DNA of 64,000 bases. Source: Streptomyces sp. NRRL F-525. Lineage in GTDB: Bacteria > Actinomycetota > Actinomycetes > Streptomycetales > Streptomycetaceae. Below the pieces are notes generated by a model. That model saw only the letters and a list, made by a program, of their open reading frames with translations. It had not been told where the DNA came from and searched no databases. Each line of letters starts with the position of its first letter. Position 1 is the stretch's first letter. Shown in pieces: positions 25,624-34,476 of this stretch. The DNA is taken from NCBI RefSeq assembly GCF_000716605.1, contig NZ_JNXE01000008.1, positions 186,001 to 250,000 of the forward strand, in the 5' to 3' direction. A program made the translations under genes and the position numbers.

Positions 25624-28560
25624 TCAGTCCTCGTCCCCGAACGGCAGCGAGTCGAGGTCCCCGGTGAAGTCCACGGCGGTCGGGAACATCAACTCCAGGG
25701 CGTCGTCGGGGAGTTCCTGCCGGGCTCCGGGAGCGGCCAGCGTCTGTTCCGTCCAGATGCATTTGCCGGTGGGCGTGTAGCGGGTGCCCCAGCGCTGGGA
25801 GAGGGCGGTGACCAGTTGCAGACCGCGACCGCCCTCGTCCGTCTCCGTGGCGCGGCGGATACGGGGCATCGTCAGGCTGCCGTCGAAGACCTCGCAGATC
25901 AGTTCGGCGCCGTGCAGGAGGCGCAGGCTGACCGGGCCCTTGGCATGGCGTACGACGTTGCCGACCAGCTCGCTGGCCAGGAGTTCCGTGGTCGGGGTCA
26001 GGTCCTCCAGACCCCAGGTGCGCAGCTGCTCCCGGACGTGACGGCGGGCCTGGCCTGCCGCGCGTGGGTCCTGGGGGAGCGGCCAGGAGGCGATCTTGTC
26101 GCTGGTCAGGGCGTGCAGGCGGGCGACGAGGAGGGCGGCGTCGTCGGCCGTCGAGTGCTCGGCGGGGAGGAGGCCCGCGGTGAGGGTGTCGCAGAGGTCC
26201 TCCAGGTCCGCCTCCGCGCCGGACTCGGACCGGATCGCCGTACTCAGAAGGCGGGCCAGGTCCGCCATGCCCTCGTCCATCTCGCGCTTCGACGACTCCA
26301 CCAGACCGTCGGTGTAGAGCACGAGGAGACTTCCCTCGGGGACCTTCAACTCGACTGTCTCGAAAGGGGGTTCAGCCGCGCCGAGCGGCGGGTCGGCCGA
26401 CAGCTGCGGGAAGTGCACGGTGCCGTCCGGGTGGACCACCGCCGGTGGCGGATGACCGGCCCCGGCGATGGAACAGATCTGGGTCGTCGAGTCGTAGAGC
26501 GCGTACAGACAGGTCACGTACGACTCCTCGCCCATGCCGGCGACGAGTTCGTTGAGGTGGCTCATGATCTCGTCGGGCGGCAGCTCCAGGTCGGCGAGGG
26601 TGTGCAGCGCGGTGCGCAGGCGGCCCATCGTCGCCGCCTCCGGGAGGCCGTGGCCCATGACGTCGCCCACCACGAGGGCCACCTGGCCGCCGGAGAGCGG
26701 GATGATGTCGTACCAGTCGCCGCCGACGTCCATGCCCTGGCCCGCGGGAAGGTAGCGGGCGGCCGCGGTGCACGCCGGGAGCTCGGGCAGGGCCCGGGGG
26801 AGCAGACTGCGCTGGAGTTCGCGGGACCGGGTGTGCTCGGCGTCGTAGAGCCGGGCTCGTTCCAGGGCCTGGGCGACGAGGGCGCTGATCGTGGTCAGCA
26901 GGGTGCGTTCCTCGTCGGTGAGGCGGCGGGCGCGGTCGAAGGCGACGACGCAGACGCCGAAGGTCTTGCCGGACGCGGTCAGCGGGAGGAACGCCCACGC
27001 CTCCTTGCCCGCCCGCTCCGGTCTGGCGGCCAGCTCGGGGTAGTGGGCCGCGTACTCCGAGGTCGAGGAGAGGAACATCGGCAGACCGGTCGCGATCACG
27101 TCCCAGCCCGGCTCACCGGGTGTCCGGACACGGCCGTCGACGGTGGCCAGGAAGTCGTCCGGGTAACCGTCCGCGCCCACGGTGTGCAGCCGGTCGCCCT
27201 CGACGGCCTGCACCAGGAGCCCGGCGGCGGCGAACGGCGGCAGCACGCGGCGGGCGACCGCGGCCACCACGTCCTGCGAGGTCGTCGCCTTGGCGAGGGC
27301 GGCCGTCAACTCGCCCATCCGGACCGCCCGTCGGGCCACCGCCAGCTCGGACGCCCGGCGCTCCTCCTCGTGCTGCCGCTTCTCGGTCACGTCGGTGAGG
27401 TAGAGGGTGACTCCGTCGGGACCCGGGACCAGCCGCAGGTGGTGACGGCGGCCGGTGCCCTCCAACTGCGCGTCGAAGCCGACGGGCGTCTCCTCGGCTG
27501 CGGCCTTCCGGCAGCGGTCCTCCAGACCCGGGACGTTCCGTACGGTGGGCAGCTCCCACAGCAGGCGCCCGAACAGCTCCTCCTCGGAGAGGCCCAGCGT
27601 GCGCTCCGCCTCCAGGTTGGCGAAGGTGATCCGCCACTCGTCGTCCACGGCGAGGAAGCCGTCGCTCATGTGGCGCAGGGCCCGGCTGAGCGCGTCCCGG
27701 GCGGTGCGGGACTCGTTGCTCTCCCAGCCCACGCCGATCATCCGGAGGGGCTCGCCCTGCTCGTCGTAGGTCGCCCGGCCGCGGGCCTGCGTCCAGCCGT
27801 ACGTGCCGTCCAGGCGCCGTACCCGGTACTCGGCCTCGAACACGCCGTGCTCGCGGATCGCCCGGTCCACCGCGTCCAGCGTCGGCGCCAGGTCGTCGGG
27901 GTGGACGCACGCCATCCAGTTCTCGACCCGGGCCGTGTAGTCCTCGGGCCTGGTGCCGTACAGCTCCAGGGCCGCCTCGTCCCAGATCAGCTCGCCGCCC
28001 TGGATGTCCCAGTCCCACGAGCCGACGCTGACCTCCTTCAGCGCCTGGCGAAGCCGGTCACGGTGGCCGCTGAGCTCCGGCTGGAAGGGCCGCGAGGGCG
28101 GTGGTGCCTGGCGCATGCGCTCTTCGGTCCAGGCGACCAGGTCCCGCAGGAAGTTCCACTGCCGCGGGGTGGGCTCGCCCTGGTCCCCCATGAGGACCGT
28201 GAGCGTGCCGATGCTGCGGTCCCCGCCGGACACCGGTACGGCGGCCAGACCGGTACCGGGCCAGGTCAGATCGCGCCCCGTGGGCGCGGACGACACGGGC
28301 TCCCACACCCCGCTGCCCTGGTGCAGGGCCCGGGCCGGGGCCGTCGGGCCCTCCTGGTCGATGATCTCCCACGGGCGGGTGAGGGCGGGCGGCAGACCGG
28401 TCGACGACACCAGCCGCAGCGCGGACATCGGGCCGCGCAGATGAATCGCTCCCCCAAGCGCGCCCAGCTCGCCCACCGCGTGCTGCAGTGCCAGCCGGAA
28501 GACCTCGCTCTCGGTGACGCCGGGGTCCACGGTGCCGAGCAGGGCCAGACGTGCGTTCAT
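25624..28560 (-). CDS. multidomain PP2C phosphatase (GAF-PAS-PAS-GAF-SpoIIE-HATPase)
   Basis: A 978-residue cytoplasmic sensor. Approximate order: GAF (1-160), PAS with PAC (175-290: SVGSWDWDIQGGELIWDEAALELYG; EAEYRVRRLDGTYGWTQARG), second PAS (300-400: DGFLAVDDEWRITFANLEAE), GAF (420-580), SpoIIE/RsbU phosphatase (590-800: MDVGGDWYDIIPLSGGQVALVVGDVMGHG; LLVLYTDGLVESSKR) and a C-terminal HATPase anti-sigma-factor-like kinase (TTELLASELVGNVVRHAKGP; DEGGRGLQLV). Such proteins, numerous in Streptomyces, switch anti-anti-sigma factors. It converges on the dioxygenase gene with 6 bp between stops. No sigma factor or antagonist gene is adjacent, so its target is unknown. Confidence 0.93.
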   Translation of the reverse strand: MNARLALLGTVDPGVTESEVFRLALQHAVGELGALGGAIHLRGPMSALRLVSSTGLPPALTRPWEIIDQEGPTAPARALHQGSGVWEPVSSAPTGRDLTWPGTGLAAVPVSGGDRSIGTLTVLMGDQGEPTPRQWNFLRDLVAWTEERMRQAPPPSRPFQPELSGHRDRLRQALKEVSVGSWDWDIQGGELIWDEAALELYGTRPEDYTARVENWMACVHPDDLAPTLDAVDRAIREHGVFEAEYRVRRLDGTYGWTQARGRATYDEQGEPLRMIGVGWESNESRTARDALSRALRHMSDGFLAVDDEWRITFANLEAERTLGLSEEELFGRLLWELPTVRNVPGLEDRCRKAAAEETPVGFDAQLEGTGRRHHLRLVPGPDGVTLYLTDVTEKRQHEEERRASELAVARRAVRMGELTAALAKATTSQDVVAAVARRVLPPFAAAGLLVQAVEGDRLHTVGADGYPDDFLATVDGRVRTPGEPGWDVIATGLPMFLSSTSEYAAHYPELAARPERAGKEAWAFLPLTASGKTFGVCVVAFDRARRLTDEERTLLTTISALVAQALERARLYDAEHTRSRELQRSLLPRALPELPACTAAARYLPAGQGMDVGGDWYDIIPLSGGQVALVVGDVMGHGLPEAATMGRLRTALHTLADLELPPDEIMSHLNELVAGMGEESYVTCLYALYDSTTQICSIAGAGHPPPAVVHPDGTVHFPQLSADPPLGAAEPPFETVELKVPEGSLLVLYTDGLVESSKREMDEGMADLARLLSTAIRSESGAEADLEDLCDTLTAGLLPAEHSTADDAALLVARLHALTSDKIASWPLPQDPRAAGQARRHVREQLRTWGLEDLTPTTELLASELVGNVVRHAKGPVSLRLLHGAELICEVFDGSLTMPRIRRATETDEGGRGLQLVTALSQRWGTRYTPTGKCIWTEQTLAAPGARQELPDDALELMFPTAVDFTGDLDSLPFGDED

Positions 28561-28723
28561 ACCGTAAATTTTACCGTTCCCGCCTCACATAACGCGGTGC
28601 TGCGCAGGACTCTCACCTTTGACTCCCGCTCTCGCACACGGCTCTCAACAGGCAGCGGTCCAGACCGAGTTGCCCCGGTCGTCCACCCGTGTTCGCTCGG
28701 GTGACAATACTCGGCATCCGGGG

Positions 28724-28746
28724 GAACGGGGTGTCGTGAACGGGGT
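28724..28746. repeat. direct repeat upstream of the RutA-like gene
   Basis: GAACGGGGT occurs twice, 14 bp apart (28724-28732 and 28738-28746), and the second copy is followed by a GGGGT/ACCCC inverted repeat. The pair lies in the 262-bp divergent gap between the phosphatase gene and the RutA-like gene, where an operator would be expected. Confidence 0.35.
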
Positions 28747-28822
28747 ATGGAACCCCTTGATCATGTCCGGACGTTGTCACCCCGTCAGACTCACCCCCGC
28801 CCACCCGTCACACAGGAGCGGC

Positions 28823-29896
28823 ATGGACATCGGCGTATTCATCCCCATCGGCAACAACGGCTGGCTCATATCGAAGAGTTCACCCCAGTACCTGCCGAGC
28901 TTCGAGCTCAACAAGGCCATCGTGCAGAAGGCCGAGGAGCACGGGCTCGACTTCGCGCTGTCGATGATCAAACTCAAGGGCTTCGGCGGCGAGACCGAGT
29001 TCTGGGACCACAACCTGGAGTCGTTCACGCTGATGGCGGGCCTGGCCGCCGTGACGGAACGGATCAAGCTGTACGCCTCCACCCCGATCCTCGTCCTGCC
29101 CCCGGCGATCGTCGCGCGCATGGCCACCACGATCGACTCCATCGCCCCCGGCCGCTTCGGCATCAACATCGTCACCGGCTGGGCACCCGGCGAGTACTCC
29201 CAGATGGACCTGTGGCCGGGCGACGAACACTTCGGCAACCGCTACGCCCGCGCCGCCGAGTACGTCACGGTGATGAAGGAGCTGTGGAGCGAGGGCGTCA
29301 GCAACTTCAAGGGCGAGTTCTACGAGATGGACGACTGCGTGCTCTCGCCGCGCCCGACGGACGGGCACATCGACATCGTCGCGGCCGGGCAGAGCCCCAC
29401 GGGCATCCGGTTCGCCGCCGAGCACGCCGAGTACAACTTCATCCTGGGCAGCGGGGTCAACACCCCCGTTGCCCTGTCGGACACCGTGGCCTCGCTCGTG
29501 GACGCGGCGGAGGGGACCGGCCGTGACGTCGGCGCGCTCTCCCTCTTCATGATCATCGCCGACGAGACCGACGAGGCCGCCCGGGCGAAGTGGCAGGACT
29601 ACCACGACAACGCCGACCACGCGGCGCTGGCGTACATGGCCGGCGAATCCGCCACTGACACCACCGCCGACGACACCTCCACCGCCCGGACCATCGTGCT
29701 GCCCGAGGGCGCGGTCAACTTCAACATGGGCACGCTGGTCGGCTCGTACGAGACCGTCGCGAAGCTGCTCGACGAGGTCGCCGAGGTCGAGGGCACCAAG
29801 GGGATCATGCTCGTCTTCGACGACTTCCTCGTGGGCCTGGAGAACTTCGGCACGCGCATCCAGCCGCTGATGAAGTCACGGTCGCAGGCCGGGTGA
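28823..29896 (+). CDS. rutA: RutA-like pyrimidine oxygenase (luciferase-like flavin monooxygenase)
   Basis: A 357-residue LLM-family flavoprotein. [59 protein letters not shown] sequence (here [16 protein letters not shown]) and the ending [19 protein letters not shown] are characteristic of RutA, which opens the uracil ring using O2 and reduced flavin. The ATG follows CAGGAG. The remaining E. coli rut set (RutC, RutD, RutE, flavin reductase RutF, permease RutG) is absent; an MFS gene and an isochorismatase-fold hydrolase follow instead. A related amide or pyrimidine substrate is therefore possible. Confidence 0.85.
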   Translation: MDIGVFIPIGNNGWLISKSSPQYLPSFELNKAIVQKAEEHGLDFALSMIKLKGFGGETEFWDHNLESFTLMAGLAAVTERIKLYASTPILVLPPAIVARMATTIDSIAPGRFGINIVTGWAPGEYSQMDLWPGDEHFGNRYARAAEYVTVMKELWSEGVSNFKGEFYEMDDCVLSPRPTDGHIDIVAAGQSPTGIRFAAEHAEYNFILGSGVNTPVALSDTVASLVDAAEGTGRDVGALSLFMIIADETDEAARAKWQDYHDNADHAALAYMAGESATDTTADDTSTARTIVLPEGAVNFNMGTLVGSYETVAKLLDEVAEVEGTKGIMLVFDDFLVGLENFGTRIQPLMKSRSQAG

Positions 29897-29927
29897 CCGT
29901 CGCTCCGGACGGTCCGGGCGGGCGGTC

Positions 29928-31439
29928 GTGACCGTCGGCCGCAGTCCGTGGCGGGTGTTCGCGGCCACCGCCGTGGGGGTGGTGGCCGTGTTCCTCAACA
30001 TGAGCGGTCTCGCCGTCGCGCTGCCCACCATCACCCGGGAGCTGGGTGCCGACCCCGGGCAGGCCGACTGGATCCTGCTCGGCTACATGCTGGTCACCAC
30101 CGCCCTGATCCTCGTCTTCGGCCGGCTCGCCGACATCGTCGGCCGCCGCAGCCTGTATCTCGCCGGGCTCGTCGTCTTCACCGCCGGGACCGGGCTCGCG
30201 GCGCTCTCCCCGTCGGCGGGGTTCCTGATCGCGGCCCGGGTCGTGCAGGGCGTGGGCGCCGCCGCCGTGATCACCAACAACACGGCCCTGCTGACCGACG
30301 TGTTCCCAGCACGCACGTTGGGCCGGGCCCTCGGCTGGAACGTCACCGTGGCCGCCACGGCCCAGGTCGCCGGACCCGTCGTCGGCGGCGCGGCGACCCA
30401 ACTCCTCGGCTGGCGTGGGCTGTTCGTCGTCTGCGTACCGATCGGGCTGGTCGCGATCGGCGCGTCGGTCCTGTCGGTTCCGGCGGGTGTGGAGCGGGTC
30501 GGCAGGGCCCGTGAACCGTTCGACCTGCCGGGCGCCCTGCTGTCCACGGCCATGCTGACCGCCCTCGTCCTCACCCTCACACCCGGTGTCACGTCCACTG
30601 TCGCCTCCTGGCTGCCGTGGGCCTGCGGCGCCGCGACCCTCGCCCTGTTCACGGCTTTCGTCGCGGTCCAGACGCGCCGCGCGCATCCCCTGGTCGACGT
30701 GGCGCTGCTGCGCACCCGCGCGATCGCCCTTGTGCTCGCGGCCGTCCTCGCCAACGCCGTCGGCAGCTACGCCGTCGTCCTCCTGGCGTCCCTGCACGAA
30801 CAGGCGGTCGGTGGCGCCACCTCCCTGGAGGCGGGGGTGCTGGTGACACCGGTCGCGGTGGGCACGTTGCTCACCTCGGCCGCCGCGGGTTCGCTGTTCG
30901 ACCGCTTCACCCCGCGCGCCCTGACGACAACGGGCATGGCGGTGACGGCGTGCGGACTGCTGGGCTTCTCGCTGACACTCTCGACGACGACCGTGCCGTT
31001 CCTGGCCGTTGCCCCGTTCCTCTTCCTCGTCGGGGCCGGCACCGGGTTGTTCATGACGCCGAGCACGAGCGCGCTGATGCTGTCCGCGCCGGCCGACCGG
31101 CGTGGCATGGCCAACGGCCTGCGGTCGACCACGCAGAACGTGGGCTACCTCCTGAGTACGGCCCTCGCGCTCGCGTTCACGACGACCGGGCTGAGCGAAC
31201 CGGCCCGGCAGGCCGCGTACGACGGGACACTGAACACGCTGAACGTCCTCGGCTCGGGCGAGTTGGACCGTTTCGTCGCCAACATCCGCGCCACGGGGTT
31301 CGTCCTCACGGGCATCGTCGTGGTCGGGGGAGTGATCTGCCTGGCGTTTCCCACATCGCTGCGGGCACCCCGTACTGCCGACGCGGCCGTCGTCAACTCC
31401 CCACCGGAGTCCGCCACTTCACGAAGGGCATCGACATGA
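29928..31439 (+). CDS. MFS transporter, DHA2 (14-helix) type
   Basis: A 503-residue membrane protein with strongly hydrophobic segments throughout. VAVFLNMSGLAVALPTITRELG, WILLGYMLVTTALILVFGRLADIVGRRS (loop 2-3 motif) and AARVVQGVGAAAV are typical of the EmrB/QacA drug-exporter branch. The GTG start is 31 bp after the RutA-like gene and the stop overlaps the hydrolase gene (ATGA), so the three form an operon. It may import or export the operon's substrate or product; drug-efflux paralogues have the same motifs. Confidence 0.88.
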   Translation: MTVGRSPWRVFAATAVGVVAVFLNMSGLAVALPTITRELGADPGQADWILLGYMLVTTALILVFGRLADIVGRRSLYLAGLVVFTAGTGLAALSPSAGFLIAARVVQGVGAAAVITNNTALLTDVFPARTLGRALGWNVTVAATAQVAGPVVGGAATQLLGWRGLFVVCVPIGLVAIGASVLSVPAGVERVGRAREPFDLPGALLSTAMLTALVLTLTPGVTSTVASWLPWACGAATLALFTAFVAVQTRRAHPLVDVALLRTRAIALVLAAVLANAVGSYAVVLLASLHEQAVGGATSLEAGVLVTPVAVGTLLTSAAAGSLFDRFTPRALTTTGMAVTACGLLGFSLTLSTTTVPFLAVAPFLFLVGAGTGLFMTPSTSALMLSAPADRRGMANGLRSTTQNVGYLLSTALALAFTTTGLSEPARQAAYDGTLNTLNVLGSGELDRFVANIRATGFVLTGIVVVGGVICLAFPTSLRAPRTADAAVVNSPPESATSRRAST

Positions 31440-32065
31440 CCGGTTCCGCACAGGAGGACTATGAGCGCGCCGGCTTCGACGGCCGGCTCACCCCGGGCAC
31501 GTCCCCGGCCCTGATCCTGGTGGACCCCGCCCGCGCCTACGTCGACCCGGACTGCCCGCTCTACGCCGGCGTCGAACCGGCGGCCGACGCGATGAGGCTC
31601 CTCCTGGCCGACGCACGCCGGGCCGGGATCCCGGTGATCGTGACGCGGGTGCTGCTGCGGGCGGACGGGAGCGACGGCGGCCTGTTCCTACGCAAGGTGC
31701 CGGTCCTGGGGGTGTTCGCGGAGGGCAGCCCCTTCGGCGAGTTCATCGACGGGTTGGCGCCGGAGCCGCACGAACTGACCGTGACGAAGCAGTGCCCGAG
31801 CGCCTTCTTCGACACCGGACTCGCCGCGCATCTCACGGCCAACGGCATCGACACCCTGCTCATCGGCGGACTGTCGACGAGCGGCTGTGTCCGGGCCACC
31901 GCGCTGGACGCCATGCAGTACGGGTTCGTGCCGGTCGTGGTCGAGGAGGCCGTGGGCGACCGGGATCCCGACATCCACGCGGCGAACCTCTTCGACATCA
32001 GACACAAGATCGGCGAGGTGTGGGCGCTCGGGCGGGTTCAGGGGTATCTCGCTTCTCTCGGCTGA
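31436..32065 (+). CDS. isochorismatase-fold cysteine hydrolase (RutB-like role possible)
   Basis: A 209-residue cysteine hydrolase. The catalytic triad is visible: Asp in ALILVDPARAYVD, Lys in LTVTKQCPSAFFDT and Cys in GGLSTSGCVRATALDAMQYG. Relatives include RutB (ureidoacrylate amidohydrolase) and N-carbamoylsarcosine or maleamate amidases. Translation is coupled to the MFS gene and it follows a RutA-like oxygenase, so it may hydrolyse the oxygenase product. The stop codon lies inside a threefold tandem heptamer. Confidence 0.87.
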   Translation: MTGSAQEDYERAGFDGRLTPGTSPALILVDPARAYVDPDCPLYAGVEPAADAMRLLLADARRAGIPVIVTRVLLRADGSDGGLFLRKVPVLGVFAEGSPFGEFIDGLAPEPHELTVTKQCPSAFFDTGLAAHLTANGIDTLLIGGLSTSGCVRATALDAMQYGFVPVVVEEAVGDRDPDIHAANLFDIRHKIGEVWALGRVQGYLASLG

Positions 32066-32082
32066 GTGCTGAGTGCTGAGTG
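32062..32082. repeat. threefold tandem heptamer at a gene junction
   Basis: CTGAGTG is repeated three times without interruption. It holds the stop of the hydrolase gene and the first possible start (GTG at 32073) of the truncated flavoprotein gene, so it marks the point where the missing 5' half of that gene should have been. Confidence 0.7.
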
Positions 32083-33185
32083 GCGGGGGCACCTCGATGT
32101 ACGCGCCGTCGGCCGCCTCCACGGACAAGACCTGCGACGGTCTCGCCCTCGGCCTGCGGGCCGGCGCCGAGGCCATCGACATGGAGTACGTCCAGTTCCA
32201 TCCCACCGGGCTCGCGTCGGACGTACCGACGTACGACGGAATGCCGGTCGAGGAAGCCGTACGGTTCGACGGCGCGACCCTGCTCAACCGTGACGGCGAG
32301 CGGTTCATGCTGCGCTACGACCCGCTGGGCGAACAGGCCACCCGGGACAAGGTGTCGCGCGGTGCGTACCGCGAGATCATGGAGGGGCGCGGTTTCGCGG
32401 ATGGAACGGTCCGGCTGGATCTCGGTGCCTGCGCGCATCTGATCCCGGAGCGCTATCCGGCCCTGTACGAACGTCTCTGCCTGATCAACCCCGGATTCGG
32501 TTCGGCGGACGCGTCGGTACTCGCCGTCCGTCCCACCGCGCATTTCCTGATGGGCGGACTCCGGACCGACAGTTCGGCCCGCACCACGATCCCCGGCTTG
32601 TATGCGGCGGGCGAGACCGCGGGCGGCGTCCACGGTGCCAACCGCCTCGGCGGGAACGGTCTGTCGGAAGCCCTCGTCTTCGGTCGCATCGCCGGTCGGC
32701 ACGCGGCGGCCCTCGGAGGTGGTACGGGGCGGAAGGAAGAACACATCCGGGTCACCGGGCCCTACCGCATGGACGTCTCGCCGGACGGCGCCTGCCCCGA
32801 GGCCCTGCTCCAACTCCTGCGGCGGGAGATGTACTTGAAGGCCGGCCCGATCCGTACGGCCCGTGACCTCCTGGCGATGACCGACACGGTCGCGGCGCTG
32901 GAGGAGCGCCGGGAGAAGCTGGACATCGCCTCCGGGCCCCGGGCCGCGGGCCAGGTACAGACGTGTCTCGACCTGGAGAACCTCCTGCTGGCCTCCCGGC
33001 TGATCGTCGAGGCCGCGCTGCTCCGCGAGGAGTCGCGCGGAGCGCACCACCGCGAGGACTTCCCCTCGACGGCCGCTCGCATCACCGGCAACGCGGTCGT
33101 GCACGACTCCGGGAAACTGGCCTGGAAGCCCGTTCACCGGGGTGGAGCGCGGCCTTCCGACGCCGGCGCGGAGCACCGACGGTGA
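32073..33185 (+). pseudogene. N-terminally truncated SdhA/FrdA-type flavoprotein
   Basis: A 370-codon frame matching only the distal two thirds of succinate dehydrogenase/fumarate reductase/L-aspartate oxidase-like flavoproteins. It begins abruptly at GGGTSMYAPSAASTDKTCDG, then AGAEAIDMEYVQFHPTGL, RPTAHFLMGGLRTD, IPGLYAAGETAGGVHGANRLGGNGLSEALVFG and a C-terminal helical domain. The first 200 or so residues, with the dinucleotide-binding GxGxxG motif and the FAD-linking His, are missing, and nothing similar lies upstream. Without them FAD cannot bind normally. The rest has no internal stop and overlaps the LysE gene (GTGA), so the loss may be recent. Confidence 0.75.
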
Positions 33186-33814
33186 ACCTGGGCAACGGGA
33201 TCAGCGTGGCCGCGATATCCCTCGGCGTCGTGATCACTCCCGGGCCGAACATGATGTACATGGTCTCGCGGAGCATCGCCCAGGGCCGCCGGGCCGGGGT
33301 GGTGTCGCTGGGCGGGGTCGCGGTCGGCGCCCTGGTCTTCGTGGTGGTGACGAACCTCGGCCTGATGGCCGTGCTGAGAACAGTCCCCGTGCTGTACACG
33401 TCCTTCAAGATCGCGGGCGCCGCCTACCTGGGCTGGCTCGCCTGGCAGGCCTTCAGATCGGACGGCGCATCCGTCTTCGCCCCGCGAGAGATGGCGGACA
33501 CCTCCACCCGCCGCCTCTTCGTCATGGGCCTCGTCACGAACCTCCTCAACCCCAAGATCGCCCTGCTCTACCTCTCCCTGATGCCGCAGTTCGTGGACAC
33601 CCGGGCGGGCCACGTCCTCCTCCAGGGCTTCGCCTTCGGCGGCATCCAGGTCGCCGTGAGTGTGTGCGCGAACCTGGTCATCATCATGGCCGCGGGCACC
33701 CTCTCGAACTTCCTCGCGGCGCGCCCCGCCTGGCTGCGGATACAGCGGTACGTCACGGGAGCCGCGCTCGGCACGCTCGCCCTGCTGCTGGCGACGGACC
33801 AGTCGCAGGCGTGA
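33182..33814 (+). CDS. LysE/RhtB-family amino-acid exporter
   Basis: A 210-residue membrane protein with about six hydrophobic segments. The family signature GVVITPGPNMMYMVSRSIAQGRRAG lies near the N terminus, and GLVTNLLNPKIALLYLSLMPQFV is the conserved central motif. The GTG start overlaps the stop of the truncated flavoprotein gene. Family members export basic or neutral amino acids and derivatives. The partner gene is broken, so the original joint function is unclear. Confidence 0.9.
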   Translation: MNLGNGISVAAISLGVVITPGPNMMYMVSRSIAQGRRAGVVSLGGVAVGALVFVVVTNLGLMAVLRTVPVLYTSFKIAGAAYLGWLAWQAFRSDGASVFAPREMADTSTRRLFVMGLVTNLLNPKIALLYLSLMPQFVDTRAGHVLLQGFAFGGIQVAVSVCANLVIIMAAGTLSNFLAARPAWLRIQRYVTGAALGTLALLLATDQSQA

Positions 33815-33971
33815 CGAACCGTCAACACCTTCCGCACGGCACTGGCGTGAAGCAGGGCGCGGGGGCGGCCGCCTCCCGTACGCACACCTCCGAACCACCC
33901 GCGCACGCCCTCCTGTTCGAGGCCGAGCACTGATGAGCTCGTCGTCCGAACAACTGGGGGGGAAAAACGAC

Positions 33972-34346
33972 ATGCGTCATCGTCTTGCGCAACGGTTCGC
34001 CGTGCTGTGCGCGTCGGCCACTCTGCTCATAGGGGCAGGTCTGGTGGCCGGACCGGCAGCTCAGGCCTCATCCTCGTCGCTCAGTCCATGCTGGCATCCG
34101 TACGTCTGCGTGTACTCGGGCCAGATCATGGTGGGCAACTACAAAGACGCGGGCTACTGGCAGCCCTTCCGGCGTACCGACGTCACGTACGCCTACAACG
34201 CCCGGCGCTACGGTGCCGCGTACTTCCACTACAGCCGTGGCTACACCAGCTGCGTCGAACCGGGACGCCGGGCTTATCTGAGCATCCCGCCCTACGGCTA
34301 CGTGAACGGTATCCGTATCGACATCCGCTCGCGCTGCTACCCCTGA
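33972..34346 (+). CDS. small secreted Tyr/Arg-rich protein
   Basis: A 124-residue protein with a signal peptide (MRHRLAQRF, then a hydrophobic stretch, then PAAQASS). The mature part is rich in Tyr and Arg and contains four Cys (CWHPYVCVYSGQ; TSCVEPG; SRCYP), likely two disulfides. It resembles the small secreted proteins of the peptidase-inhibitor I36 type common in Streptomyces, but the match is by overall style only. The start at 33972 has GGGGGG-AAAAA upstream; an earlier in-frame ATG at 33933 would not give a clean signal peptide. Confidence 0.65.
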   Translation: MRHRLAQRFAVLCASATLLIGAGLVAGPAAQASSSSLSPCWHPYVCVYSGQIMVGNYKDAGYWQPFRRTDVTYAYNARRYGAAYFHYSRGYTSCVEPGRRAYLSIPPYGYVNGIRIDIRSRCYP

Positions 34347-34433
34347 ACCGCGTGTGACCCATCGCGGAAGCCGCACAGGGCATAGGAGCAGATGCTCTCC
34401 CCTCGGCTTCCTGCGTGGCGCACGGCAGGCTCC

Positions 34434-34476
34434 CGCTCGCCTCCTGACCGCGAAGCCCGTGGTCAGGAGGCGAGCG
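34434..34476. terminator. strong hairpin between convergent genes
   Basis: Two perfect 16-bp arms (CGCTCGCCTCCTGACC and its complement) enclose an 11-nt loop. The hairpin overlaps the last codons of the minus-strand ATPase gene and lies 88 bp after the secreted-protein gene. It would act as a bidirectional terminator. Confidence 0.75.

Noticed and set aside
28823..32065. Calling this a complete rut pyrimidine operon
   Set aside because: Only a RutA-like and a possible RutB-like enzyme are present; RutC, D, E, F and G are missing.
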